Shown: in pieces, positions 46,575-55,465 of the stretch
Layout of the letters: each line of letters starts with the position of its first letter
How positions within the stretch are numbered: position 1 is the first letter of the stretch
Assembly (NCBI GenBank): GCA_017442315.1
Contig: JAFRZX010000030.1
Coordinates: forward strand, 124,001-188,000
Direction: 5' to 3'
DNA length: 64,000 nucleotides
From: Bacteroidales bacterium
GTDB lineage: Bacteria > Bacteroidota > Bacteroidia > Bacteroidales > UBA932
The notes under the pieces: generated by a model
Seen by the model: only the letters and a program-made list of their open reading frames with translations
What the model was told of the DNA's origin: nothing
The model's database searches: none
Translations under genes and position numbers: made by a program

Positions 46575-46611
46575 TGTCAAGTTGCAGGAATGTAACTTGA
46601 CATGCCATTTT
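46575..46611 (+). terminator. Attenuator-type terminator between first and second cluster genes
   Basis: TGTCAAGTTGCA and TGTAACTTGACA form a 12-bp stem (one G-T pair) with a GGAA tetraloop, followed by a T5 run (46607-46611). The next gene starts 14 bp later with no promoter consensus, so partial readthrough is expected. Confidence 0.65.
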
Positions 46612-46624
46612 TAACGAACCAATT

Positions 46625-47896
46625 ATGAACAGACTTTCAAAAATCTTTTTTGCGGTTGCACTGACGTTGGTCTCTTATGAGGCAGCGGCTCAGAATTATC
46701 CGCAGGTAGTCTCCTATGAGTCAACGGAAGGAGTACAAGCTGTCTTCACGTCCGTAGGTATATCCGATAAGGTCAAGGATGTGCAGGATAATGCCATCCG
46801 TTCCCTCTTTTATACGCTCTTCCATACAGGTGTGGAAGGGGTGAATGACGGACAGCCTTTGGTTTCTACTCCTAATCGTGGATTTGAGGATTCCTTTTTC
46901 GCATCGAGAATGCCGCTGTTCGTGCGTTCTTGCGTCGAGGTGAAGAAGCCGGAGAAGAACTATGCCAAGATGTTTGAGGGGACATATCGGATCACCGTAG
47001 TGTATGGCAATCTGCTCAAGGATCTTGAGAGAAACAGGATGTATACAGCTCCGAAGCCGAAAATGGAATATGCAAATGTCGAAAATGAGCCTTCAATGGT
47101 GCTGCCTACCATCATGGTTGTTCCATATAAGCGCGATGGCGAGACTTATGCTTCGGTTCTGTCAAATGATTATGACAGACGAGTTGCAGTCAGCAAGGTG
47201 CAGGATGGCTTTGAATCCCGCGATATCACTACAGTCGATGTGGAGGCAAAACTGAATGCTGTCCTGAGGAATGCGCAGTTCGGTGCCAACGATGCTGATT
47301 CCAACGACAAGCAGCTCCTTATGAATTCAGGCGCGGATGTGTACGTTGTGGTGGACCTTCATAAGGATGTGACATCTGCCGGTTCCAGGGTCTCGCTTAT
47401 CATGAAGGCTTATGAAACCGCCAGCGGAAGCATTCTGGCGTCAAAAGATGCGATGACAAACAGATTCGCCACTGCATCTACAGATATGCTGTGTTCATAT
47501 GCCATTCAGGATAATCTTTCTGCATTCCTGGATGATATATGCAAGAATTTCTCCAAGCAGGCGAATAATGGAAAGAGAGTCACTCTTCAGTTTGCTATTG
47601 ATGGCAATTCGGCAGCAACGATGAGCGACAGGGTAGGAGCCAGCGGATATCCTCTTTCCTCTCAGATACATCAGTGGGTACGTAAGAATTCCCACAACGG
47701 AAAGTATCATCTTCAGGGTATTGTGGATGAAAGCGTAATCTTCGATTATGTGATGATACCTCCGAAGGACAAGGACGGTTATGCTATGGATGCGGCTCAG
47801 TTCGGCTTTGCAATCGAGGCATGGATGCTTGATGAACTGGGAGTTGCCTGCTCAAGCCGTTTCGACGGATCTACCATATACATTACAATTTATTAA
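46625..47896 (+). CDS. Exported protein of unknown function, DUF6175-like
   Basis: The 423-residue protein has a signal peptide (cleaved after EAAAQ). It opens with a segment (VVSYESTEGVQAVFTSVG, then VQDNAIRSLFYTLFHTGVEG) that I recall from DUF6175 proteins. The middle has a CsgG-like strand pattern (LLMNSGADVYVVVDL, SRVSLIMKAYETASGSILAS), which suggests a relative of the preceding protein. The C-terminus ends in beta strands (STIYITIY). No function is known. In the neighbourhood it may form an envelope complex with the CsgG-like and LPP20-like proteins. Confidence 0.55.
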   Translation: MNRLSKIFFAVALTLVSYEAAAQNYPQVVSYESTEGVQAVFTSVGISDKVKDVQDNAIRSLFYTLFHTGVEGVNDGQPLVSTPNRGFEDSFFASRMPLFVRSCVEVKKPEKNYAKMFEGTYRITVVYGNLLKDLERNRMYTAPKPKMEYANVENEPSMVLPTIMVVPYKRDGETYASVLSNDYDRRVAVSKVQDGFESRDITTVDVEAKLNAVLRNAQFGANDADSNDKQLLMNSGADVYVVVDLHKDVTSAGSRVSLIMKAYETASGSILASKDAMTNRFATASTDMLCSYAIQDNLSAFLDDICKNFSKQANNGKRVTLQFAIDGNSAATMSDRVGASGYPLSSQIHQWVRKNSHNGKYHLQGIVDESVIFDYVMIPPKDKDGYAMDAAQFGFAIEAWMLDELGVACSSRFDGSTIYITIY

Positions 47897-47907
47897 AAAC
47901 TGAGGAT

Positions 47908-49248
47908 ATGAAGAAGATATTGATGACCATTTGTCTGATGGCTTGTGCTGCAGCAGCATATGCTCAGGCAGTTCCGGGATGGGTAAGCGTAAGGCCTGTC
48001 TCGGAAGACAAGTATGTCGGCATCGGTATGGCTCCTGTTTCCGATCCGGATTTCCAGAAGAAGGCTACAGCCAATGCTATGCTTGAGATTGCAGCCCAGA
48101 TAAGCATCAATGTGGAAAGTCAGTCTTTCATGCATACTGTTGATGTTGACGGCAAGTCAAAGGAATTGTTTGAGGAGAAGGTCAATGAAAGCGTAGCTGC
48201 AAACCTTGAAGGTCAGGTACTTAAGGGATCATATAGATCCAGTGACCGTTATTACGTGTACTATGAACTTGACAAGAAGCAGTATGCAAAGCATCGCAAG
48301 GCTCAGAGGCAGCGCGGTGTTTCTTTGGGACTGGACTGGTATACCAAAGGAAAGGCAGCCGAAGATATGCACAATTATGTGACTGCAATCCAGACTTATG
48401 CCAAGGGACTTGAGGCAATAGAGCCTTATCTGTATCTTGATCTGACCACTGAGTATGCCGGACGTGACTTCGATGTGGCAAGCGAACTGTATCATGCTTA
48501 TGTCAATGTGTTCTCCGGTTTTGAACTTGTCCAGAATGTTACAGAGGTTGGTGCTGAGGCGTTCAAGCCTTGTGGCGACCCTCTTGCTGTATGTCTGAGT
48601 AAGAACGGTACGGTTGTTCCGAATGTTTTGCTCAAAGCCCGTTTTGTTAACGGTGACGGAGAATTGACGGCTCCTGCGAAGACGGATTATGAAGGAACTG
48701 CAGTGTTCTATATCACTAACGTGACATCCAAGCAGAGCATCCAGAATGTCGAGGTAAGCATAGATGATTCATTCCGTTCTTCGCTGCCGGCTTCATACAG
48801 GCAGATCATCAGTGCGGATAACTGGCCTGTCGCCCGCTTTACCGTGGTCCTGATGAATCTGAACTATACTGCTTACATGATGATAGAAAGAAATGATCTG
48901 GAGGCATGTGAAAAGCAGGTCAGAAGCATTCTTGCCAACAATTATTTCGAATTTACAGAAGATACTGCGGCAAATCTCTTTGTCACACTTTCCACTGTTC
49001 TTGAGGTCGGCTCTGCTGTAAAAGGCGAACTCTATGATATGAATGAATGCTTCGCCTCAATGAATCTCAAGATATTTGATAATATAAAGCAGACACAGCT
49101 TCTGGATTATAATGTTTCTCCGGTCAGAGTCCTGGTTCCTGCAGACAAATCAGAACAGCAGACCTATGCAATGTGTACCAGAGAACTTATGAAAAGGGTG
49201 AGGGTTGATCTTCCTCGTGAATTGAAAAAGTTGAACATAAATTTATAA
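47908..49248 (+). CDS. LPP20-like exported protein
   Basis: The 446-residue protein has a signal peptide (AAAAYAQ). The N-terminal third follows the LPP20 pattern: GIGMAPVSDPDFQKKATANA followed by MLEIAAQISINVESQS, then a YYELDKKQYAKHRK strand-helix. LPP20 proteins are surface or outer-membrane proteins of Helicobacter and others and pair with CsgG/FlgO-type proteins. The remainder holds a TPR-like hairpin (AIQTYAKGLEAIEPYL) and an Ig-like module (LLKARFVNGDGELTAPAKTD). It is 11 bp from the previous gene and 4 bp from the next. Confidence 0.6.
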   Translation: MKKILMTICLMACAAAAYAQAVPGWVSVRPVSEDKYVGIGMAPVSDPDFQKKATANAMLEIAAQISINVESQSFMHTVDVDGKSKELFEEKVNESVAANLEGQVLKGSYRSSDRYYVYYELDKKQYAKHRKAQRQRGVSLGLDWYTKGKAAEDMHNYVTAIQTYAKGLEAIEPYLYLDLTTEYAGRDFDVASELYHAYVNVFSGFELVQNVTEVGAEAFKPCGDPLAVCLSKNGTVVPNVLLKARFVNGDGELTAPAKTDYEGTAVFYITNVTSKQSIQNVEVSIDDSFRSSLPASYRQIISADNWPVARFTVVLMNLNYTAYMMIERNDLEACEKQVRSILANNYFEFTEDTAANLFVTLSTVLEVGSAVKGELYDMNECFASMNLKIFDNIKQTQLLDYNVSPVRVLVPADKSEQQTYAMCTRELMKRVRVDLPRELKKLNINL

Positions 49249-49252
49249 TGCT

Positions 49253-49819
49253 ATGAAAATCGTAAATCTGACAATCGTATTAATGGCGTCTTTGGCGCTT
49301 GTTTCATGCGGAGCAAAAAAGGCTGCTCAGGAGACTGTTGTGCAGCAGAAACCGGTTGTAACTTATGTGCAGCCAGGTTCGGATCTGCTCAATGCAGAAA
49401 ATGTGCTCAGGTCTTGGGCTGTGGGCGTGTCTGATTCGGAAATGACAGCAAAGAAGAAGGCAGTAGCTTCTGCTTCATCTCAGCTTGCACAGATGCTTGA
49501 AAAGGCTGTAAGTACAACAATAGAAGAGTATTGTGTGTCTCTTGGAGAAAGCGAAGTGGCTAAGTCAAAGGAGTTCCTCAGCGAGAAGACAAAGATTGTT
49601 TCCGAGCAGGTACTCAGCGGAGCGCGTCCTATATTTGACCAGTGGGAGCCTAAGGATGAGAAGGGTATGTATCGCAATTATGTGGTACTGGAGCTTACCG
49701 GCAGTGATTTCATCAAGAAACTCATAGAATCGATGAATGAGGCTCAGTCTGCCAATGTGAAGATTGATGAGAATCTTTTGAACGAACTTTTCCTGAAGGC
49801 TATAAATTCGGAAAAATAA
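49253..49819 (+). CDS. LPP20-like lipoprotein
   Basis: The 188-residue protein has a clear lipobox (LVSC, Cys19), a short linker, and an LPP20-like domain (WAVGVSDSEMTAKKKAVASA, then SQLAQMLEKAVS, then a long helix and NYVVLELTGSDFIKKL). It resembles the first third of the preceding protein, so the two may be paralogous partners. The gene lies within the tightly packed operon, ending 15 bp before the zinc-ribbon peptidase start. Confidence 0.6.
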   Translation: MKIVNLTIVLMASLALVSCGAKKAAQETVVQQKPVVTYVQPGSDLLNAENVLRSWAVGVSDSEMTAKKKAVASASSQLAQMLEKAVSTTIEEYCVSLGESEVAKSKEFLSEKTKIVSEQVLSGARPIFDQWEPKDEKGMYRNYVVLELTGSDFIKKLIESMNEAQSANVKIDENLLNELFLKAINSEK

Positions 49820-49821
49820 CA

Positions 49822-49828
49822 AGGGAGG
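49822..49828 (+). promoter_or_regulatory. Strong Shine-Dalgarno sequence for a GTG start
   Basis: AGGGAGG lies 6 bp before the GTG at 49835. Such sites are rare in Bacteroidetes, so this one supports the GTG as the true start of the peptidase gene. Confidence 0.65.
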
Positions 49829-49834
49829 TTCCCG

Positions 49835-51571
49835 GTGAAATTCTGTTACAGTTGCGGAAACAAGCTTTCCGGTACGGAAAAATTCTGCCCTAAGTGTGGT
49901 CAGCGGCTGGAGCATGCGGTACAACCGCAGGCTCCAGCCGTTTCGCCTGTTCCTGAGACTCCGGCTGTATCTCAGGTGGAGGAATCGGTGCAGAAAGGTA
50001 GAAACTGCTCAAGACATGGTGTCATATTTACGGACATAAAGGTACTGTCTGAACTGCTGGGAGCCAGTCGTGATGTCATATTGAAGCTTTTCGGGCAATA
50101 TACCGATGCAATGGCAGATGCAGATATCGATTACAGGCTTGTAGATGTCTCCGATTATAAGTTTGTCTCCAAAGGAGCTGGTCGCAAAGGAGAAAGACCT
50201 TCTTTTTACGAAGACAGTCCTTGGTGGGATTATCAGCATGTCCTATATGATATAATATGCCATGAGAAGGAGAAGTCATTGCCGGAGTCCAATTATCTGT
50301 TCATTGTGGGAGGACATGAGGTCATTCCGGTACCTTCGATCAATCATTATGTAAAGGATGATCCACGTCTTCCTGACAAAGACATCGAGACCGATCTGCT
50401 GTATGCCTATCCATATGGTCCGCACACTCAGTATGCCTTGGAGTCTACGGAGCTTTATACGCAGGAGATGTACTTCTTTACAGGCCGTCTTCCTATTCCA
50501 GCAGGAGCCGGTCTGGACTATCTGGTTAATTATCTTCAGAACGCATTGAATGTACGTCACGGGTTCCCGGTAAGAAAAATATATGCACAGTGCGACCCTC
50601 ATTGGAAGGAACTTACTGCTTATCTTATGTCTCCATACAATAAGGTAGGAATGCTGCCGGACAGAAGTCACATTTCAGGACATTACAGTTATGGAAATGT
50701 CATGCTGGGACCGGATATCACTCATCAGTACATTGCGGCAATGATGGAAAAGGATACGGATATGATCTTCCTCAACCTGCATGGCAGCGATGATCCGGAT
50801 GATCCTGATTATTCCGGTCAGTATCCGCCTCAGCAGGAAAGGTTTGCAACAATATTCCCTGTATCGGCGATGTCTATTCCTGAAGGATATAATGTCTTTG
50901 TGACGGAAGCTTGTTTCGGTGGCCGTTTCATAGGATATGATGTCATGCATTCGATGATTCAGGCAGGACTTGCCCATAAGACTGTAATAGGAGTGGCATC
51001 ATCAAGGGTGGCATTCGGAGGATCGCATCCTCCGGGAGGCAATGCAGATACACTTTGTGGAATGTTTGCAGCATATCTTCTAAGCGGTTATCCTGCAGGA
51101 GATGCCATGGTCATGGCTAGAAGCTCGTTCTTTGGAGAAGACGGAATGCTGTCTCCTCATAATGCAGCTACATTGGCTGAATTCAATCTTTTCGGTGATC
51201 CATGTCTGCGCGCGATAGGGGTATATGAGAAAGATTCAAAGATGAAGGCTCCGGTCAGCCGCAATGTCGCTCCGAAAGATTTTCCATGTGGTTATGAGGA
51301 ACAGTCCATAAAGAGTGCTGCCAAGGAACGCTCTCTTCTGGATATGGTGCGTGGGGCAGTGGATGCCAATGTCAAGGCCATCAGTGACAGCATCGGGAAG
51401 GAACTTTATTCCAAGTACGGACTTCCTCCTCGTGAGCCTGAGACTATAAAGAAACTCAGATACAGGAACGGAAAGGAACGTATGGTATTTACATACAACA
51501 CAAAGAGTGCTTCTTGGGTTGTGACTGCAACTCCGGACGGAAAAATAGAATCAGTAATGTCATCAAAATAA
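49835..51571 (+). CDS. Zinc-ribbon caspase/gingipain-like cysteine peptidase
   Basis: The 578-residue protein starts at GTG with a strong ribosome site. A zinc ribbon (C4-x2-C7-x10-C18-x2-C21) and a Pro-rich linker lead to a large alpha/beta domain with the clan CD catalytic pair: His316 in FLNLHGSDD and Cys360 in FVTEACFGGR. The fold context (HG then acid-A-C-F-G-G) resembles C25 gingipains and caspases. It has no signal peptide, so unlike gingipains it should act in the cytosol. The end carries a tail (RMVFTYNTKSASWVVTAT) possibly for binding. The target is unknown; it may cleave the zinc-ribbon partners downstream or act after a trigger. Confidence 0.7.
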   Translation: MKFCYSCGNKLSGTEKFCPKCGQRLEHAVQPQAPAVSPVPETPAVSQVEESVQKGRNCSRHGVIFTDIKVLSELLGASRDVILKLFGQYTDAMADADIDYRLVDVSDYKFVSKGAGRKGERPSFYEDSPWWDYQHVLYDIICHEKEKSLPESNYLFIVGGHEVIPVPSINHYVKDDPRLPDKDIETDLLYAYPYGPHTQYALESTELYTQEMYFFTGRLPIPAGAGLDYLVNYLQNALNVRHGFPVRKIYAQCDPHWKELTAYLMSPYNKVGMLPDRSHISGHYSYGNVMLGPDITHQYIAAMMEKDTDMIFLNLHGSDDPDDPDYSGQYPPQQERFATIFPVSAMSIPEGYNVFVTEACFGGRFIGYDVMHSMIQAGLAHKTVIGVASSRVAFGGSHPPGGNADTLCGMFAAYLLSGYPAGDAMVMARSSFFGEDGMLSPHNAATLAEFNLFGDPCLRAIGVYEKDSKMKAPVSRNVAPKDFPCGYEEQSIKSAAKERSLLDMVRGAVDANVKAISDSIGKELYSKYGLPPREPETIKKLRYRNGKERMVFTYNTKSASWVVTATPDGKIESVMSSK

Positions 51572-51577
51572 CACACA

Positions 51578-53383
51578 ATGAATACTTGTCCAAATTGCAA
51601 TGCACCGGTAGAACCTGATCACAGGTTCTGTATGGAGTGCGGGTATAAGATAGAGACTGCTCCTGAACTTCCTCAGGAGCCTCAGCAGCTTCCTCAGGAA
51701 CCGGAACCTGCAGTGGAAGAAATGGTCTCTGTGGAGAATCATATTATGTGGAACATGCAGCCTGGCCAGGTTGCCAGATTGATCAATGAGAAGGAATTCG
51801 CTCAGTACAGTGATGCTGCCGGACTGATTGTCAATGAAGGAGCCCGTGTCCTGATCAGAAAGAATGCAGAGGAACTTACTATGCTTTCAAGTGGAGTGTA
51901 TCAATTCCCGAAGCGACCTGTTCCGGAAGGGTCTTCAAGAGGATTCATGACAGGTCTTCTCAGGACAGCTGCGGTAAAGGATGCTGAGAATGTCCCTCTT
52001 GAACTCTTCTCTATCCTTCTAGTAAGGGATGGGGATTTCCCAGTCATATTCGGTGGCGCTGACAGTACGGGAGATGATTTCCGTCCGATGGTGATACCGG
52101 CAAAGAATCTTGAGGTTGAGGTAGGTGTGAGTGCTATGCTCAGGATAAGCAGCATGCAGGTGTTTGCCTCTAAGTATATGTCTGACCGTTCACGTCTGAA
52201 TGTGCCAGAACTGGTGAAGATGCTTTCTCCGAAAGTTGAGAGGGTGCTTCGTGATGTGCTGGCAGATGTGTTTGTATCGGAAGGAGGCATACCGGAAGTC
52301 GTCCAGGTGGAGATAAAGGACAGACTTGCTGCACTTTCTGCAGAACTCGGAGGTGTATCGATCTCTAATGTAGAGGAAATCCGCGTAGGACATGAGGCAT
52401 TGGAAAGGTTCAGGGCTCTGAATTCTGAACTGTACCTCACAGGGCGTGAACTTGAATATCTTGAGCGCACGAATGAATTCAGAAACCGTCTTGCTGCAGC
52501 TCAGAATGCACAGCAGGTGAACGAAGCTGCATCCGAACTGGAACTCTATAGAAGACTTCAGGAAATCAATAAGGATAAGGTTCTTGCAGATGATGAACTT
52601 GAGAGATTCTATACTGTGCTCTCCCGTGAAAAGAGGATACGTGAGGCTCAGAGCGAAGATCAGGTGGCGGCAGCTCTTGCAGATATCGAGAGGACAGGCT
52701 TGATCCGCAGTGAGGACCTCAATGCGTTGAAAGACGATATACGTGCAAATGAGCATCGAAGAGGTCATGCATTCAGAATGATGCAGAAGAAAGATGAACT
52801 TGAACTTGAGTCACTTCAGAGAGAGTATGAGAAGAGGGTGCGGGATGAGGATTATGAGTTCGAGAAGCGTAAGAAAGATGATGAGTTTGACCGCTTCAAG
52901 GAATTGGAGAGAATGAGAAGCGAGAAAGAGGCGGCTGAACATGACAGGAATATGGAGGCTCTTCGTGAGATGCAGAGGGCAAAGCTTGAAAAACTTAAGC
53001 TGTCCAAGGAACTTACACCGGAACAGTTGCTTGCACTTGCTGCGAATGAAAATCTTTCACCGGAGGCTGCTGCCAAACTTGCCGAGTCTTTAGGCAAAGG
53101 CAGGGAAGTTGAGGCAGAAAGAGCACGCATGGAAGAAATCCAACGTCTGACTCAGGCCCGTATTGAAGACATGAAGGAAATGTCAAGGATGAGTCAGGAG
53201 ACAGTCAGGGAGTTCATGCATGCATCTTCTCCACATCCTTATCCAGTCCAGCCTCAGGCTCCGGTCCAGCAGGCAGCTCCGGCTCAGCAGCCGGGAGCCG
53301 GACATAAGTTCTGTACGGCATGCGGATATAAGAATGCTCCGGAAGCACGTTTCTGTATGTCATGCGGCAATCCTATGAATTAA
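51578..53383 (+). CDS. SPFH-like protein with zinc ribbons at both ends
   Basis: The 601-residue protein opens with a zinc ribbon of the same spacing as its neighbour (C4, C7, C18, C21) and a PQEP-rich linker. Residues about 50-265 read like an SPFH/Band 7 domain (QYSDAAGLIVNEGARVLIRK, then SSGVYQFPK; AMLRISSM). A long charged coiled coil (about 280-540) follows, then a Pro/Gln linker and a second zinc ribbon (KFCTACGYKNAPEARFCMSC). The layout recalls YdjI-type SPFH proteins of Gram-positives. SPFH domains make ring-like or membrane-linked oligomers, so this may scaffold the peptidase. No transmembrane segment is seen. Confidence 0.65.
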   Translation: MNTCPNCNAPVEPDHRFCMECGYKIETAPELPQEPQQLPQEPEPAVEEMVSVENHIMWNMQPGQVARLINEKEFAQYSDAAGLIVNEGARVLIRKNAEELTMLSSGVYQFPKRPVPEGSSRGFMTGLLRTAAVKDAENVPLELFSILLVRDGDFPVIFGGADSTGDDFRPMVIPAKNLEVEVGVSAMLRISSMQVFASKYMSDRSRLNVPELVKMLSPKVERVLRDVLADVFVSEGGIPEVVQVEIKDRLAALSAELGGVSISNVEEIRVGHEALERFRALNSELYLTGRELEYLERTNEFRNRLAAAQNAQQVNEAASELELYRRLQEINKDKVLADDELERFYTVLSREKRIREAQSEDQVAAALADIERTGLIRSEDLNALKDDIRANEHRRGHAFRMMQKKDELELESLQREYEKRVRDEDYEFEKRKKDDEFDRFKELERMRSEKEAAEHDRNMEALREMQRAKLEKLKLSKELTPEQLLALAANENLSPEAAAKLAESLGKGREVEAERARMEEIQRLTQARIEDMKEMSRMSQETVREFMHASSPHPYPVQPQAPVQQAAPAQQPGAGHKFCTACGYKNAPEARFCMSCGNPMN

Positions 53384-53399
53384 TAACAATACGGTGAAT

Positions 53400-55361
53400 A
53401 TGATAAGATGTACATCATGCGGAAAGGATGTCAATCCTGAGGCATTCGGCGGAAAAATATTCTGCCCCCAGTGTGGAAAAGAGATAATTGAAGCTGCTCC
53501 TGCATCAAAGCCGGAACCTGTCAGGCAGGCATCAAAGCCAGCTTCTGGCGGTCAGCCTTTGACAGGTGATGAGGTTTCTATCAAGGATGGTATGGGAATC
53601 ATAGAACAGGCCCGTACGAAAGTGGGTGCAGTGGAGTCATTCAGTGACAACAGTGTCACAAACAACACTACAAATCATATTTCCAACATCACAAAGGTTG
53701 AAGATGACACCAAGAAGAGCGTTGTATGTGAGATATCCGGTAAGAAGGTTCTGGTCACATCAAGTGTTCAGTGCCCGGTGTGTGGAAAGACTGTTGCAGA
53801 TCAGTATTATGATGAGGAGAAACTCCGTTGCATGGCTTGTGAGAAGAGGGCTTTGGCTGATTACGAAAGATTCTATAAGGAGTTGACCGAAGGAGCCAGG
53901 ACCATCGATAAAGAGATGAGGAGTGTATTGGATGATAAGGCTAAGTCCTATAAGCTGACAGCTGCCCAGGTTAAAGAGATCGAACTCAAGCTCAAGAAAG
54001 CCGGTTCAGGCAAGACTGTTTTGAGCGACATCAAGCGTAAGGACTTCAATAGGACTGTCAATCAGTTGCTTGCCGGTAATATTGATGTCAAGACTTGTCT
54101 GGGTAAGGTTTCTGCGTATGCTAAGATCACGGACGATGATGAGGTCCAGTGCTGGTATCATCTTCTGTGGGCAGTCTCATCTCCGAAGGAATACCGTACT
54201 GCTCTCAATGAGGCGACTGTTGACGAGTACTGGCAGATATATTGGGCTTTTGCAGCTGCTGTGAAGGTGAATGAGATGGCAGAAGCTGTAAATGCTGTAG
54301 ATGTGGCCAAGGAGAAGTATCCGGAGAAGATAAATGACGTTACGCTTTCTCAGGTCTTTCTTGAGCTGTGTCAGTGCCTGGTGACTAAAGATACTTCATA
54401 TCTTTCTGATGCTCAGAATGATCTGTATACGTTGTATGAGACTGAAAGTCCATGTCTGGAAGTTCTGAAGAAGGTATGTTTCAATCCGGCCTTTATCGAG
54501 GGCATGTTCTTCAAGGGTGTATTGCCGAAACAGCAGGAACAGAAGCCTCAGGAACAGACTGCTCCATCAAAGCCTGTCTCCCAGCCGGTAAAACCTGTTT
54601 CCCAGCCAGTCTCACAGCCTCAGAAGCCTCAGCAGAATACTGCAACGGTGAAGCCTGTCATGTCTCAGGCTCAGCCACAGAATTCGGCTTCCAAGGGAGT
54701 TGTCATCAATAATTCGGCAGGTGGTCCTCTCAATCCTGGAGAAGTGTCCTTCCAGACTGCTCAGAAATCATCGAAGAAAGGTGGAACAGTCATTTGGGTT
54801 CTTGTCCTTCTTCTGGCATTGGCTGCAGGTGCTTATTTCTTCATGGGAGGAAAATCTGACGTTCCGGAAGTTGCGGAGCAGCAGAATGTCGAGGAACCTG
54901 TAGCACAGCCTGCTTCAGTTCCTGCAGTGTCTCAGGAGGAAGAACCGGCACAGGCTGTAGTTCCTGCAGTGGCTCAGGAGGAAGAACCGGCACAGGCTGT
55001 CGTTCCTGCTGCTCCTGCTACATTGGCGGAAAAGAAGGTCGCTCAGAAGGTTCAGGAGACTGCTGCTGCCAAAGCAGAGGCTGAAGCTGCTGCTAAGGAG
55101 GCTGCTGATAAGCCTGCTCCTGCTGCGGATGTATGTGCGGAAGCAAAGGCTGCTTATGATGCAGGTGATTTTCGGACTGCCCATGATCTTTATAAGAAAG
55201 CCGGCAATGCCGGTAATCCGGAAGCATGCTATCAGCTGGGCCTGATGCTTTCCACTGGCAAGGGATCGATAGCTAAGAATGCTCTTCAGGCAAAGATGTG
55301 GATGAAGAAGGCCGCAGGCCTTGGTCATAAGGAGGCGGAAGCGGCTTTGGCTGCCATGTAG
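53400..55361 (+). CDS. Membrane-anchored zinc-ribbon protein with Sel1-like repeats
   Basis: I use ATG 53400 (MIRCTSCGK); a GTG two codons before is possible. The 653-residue protein has an N-terminal zinc ribbon (C4, C7, C22, C25), a second Cys motif (QCPVCGKTVADQYY, then RCMACEK), a helical middle region (about 150-375), a Pro/Gln-rich linker, one transmembrane helix (VIWVLVLLLALAAGAYFF) and an outer Glu/Ala/Pro-rich region with a doubled 14-residue unit. Two Sel1-like repeats end it (YDAGDFRTAHDLYKKAGNAG, then YQLGLMLSTGKGS). It may anchor the cytosolic partners to the inner membrane and reach the periplasm. Convergent hairpin follows. Confidence 0.65.
   Translation: MIRCTSCGKDVNPEAFGGKIFCPQCGKEIIEAAPASKPEPVRQASKPASGGQPLTGDEVSIKDGMGIIEQARTKVGAVESFSDNSVTNNTTNHISNITKVEDDTKKSVVCEISGKKVLVTSSVQCPVCGKTVADQYYDEEKLRCMACEKRALADYERFYKELTEGARTIDKEMRSVLDDKAKSYKLTAAQVKEIELKLKKAGSGKTVLSDIKRKDFNRTVNQLLAGNIDVKTCLGKVSAYAKITDDDEVQCWYHLLWAVSSPKEYRTALNEATVDEYWQIYWAFAAAVKVNEMAEAVNAVDVAKEKYPEKINDVTLSQVFLELCQCLVTKDTSYLSDAQNDLYTLYETESPCLEVLKKVCFNPAFIEGMFFKGVLPKQQEQKPQEQTAPSKPVSQPVKPVSQPVSQPQKPQQNTATVKPVMSQAQPQNSASKGVVINNSAGGPLNPGEVSFQTAQKSSKKGGTVIWVLVLLLALAAGAYFFMGGKSDVPEVAEQQNVEEPVAQPASVPAVSQEEEPAQAVVPAVAQEEEPAQAVVPAAPATLAEKKVAQKVQETAAAKAEAEAAAKEAADKPAPAADVCAEAKAAYDAGDFRTAHDLYKKAGNAGNPEACYQLGLMLSTGKGSIAKNALQAKMWMKKAAGLGHKEAEAALAAM
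54918..55001 (+). repeat. Two-copy 42-bp coding repeat
   Basis: Two nearly identical 42-bp units (54918-54959 and 54960-55001) encode VPAVSQEEEPAQAV and VPAVAQEEEPAQAV in the extracytoplasmic linker of the zinc-ribbon/Sel1 protein. Change in copy number would keep the frame. Confidence 0.85.
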
Positions 55362-55387
55362 TGCCGACACCATACGTACAAATAATT

Positions 55388-55421
55388 ACAGGCCTGCTGT
55401 CTTCAAAAACAGCAGGCCTGT
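55388..55421. terminator. Bidirectional terminator-like hairpin
   Basis: A perfect 13-bp inverted repeat (ACAGGCCTGCTGT / ACAGCAGGCCTGT) with an 8-nt loop between the converging zinc-ribbon cluster and lytic transglycosylase gene. T-rich sequence follows on the minus strand only. Confidence 0.65.
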
Positions 55422-55465
55422 CGCTGATTCTATCCACGTGAGACTTGCCTGGAACTTTGGCTGTT

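Noticed and set aside
45676..55361. CRISPR- or toxin-type phage defence island
   Set aside because: No nuclease, NTPase sensor, reverse transcriptase or cas gene is in the cluster; four of seven products are exported, which suits an envelope role better. The defence idea stays open only for the peptidase.
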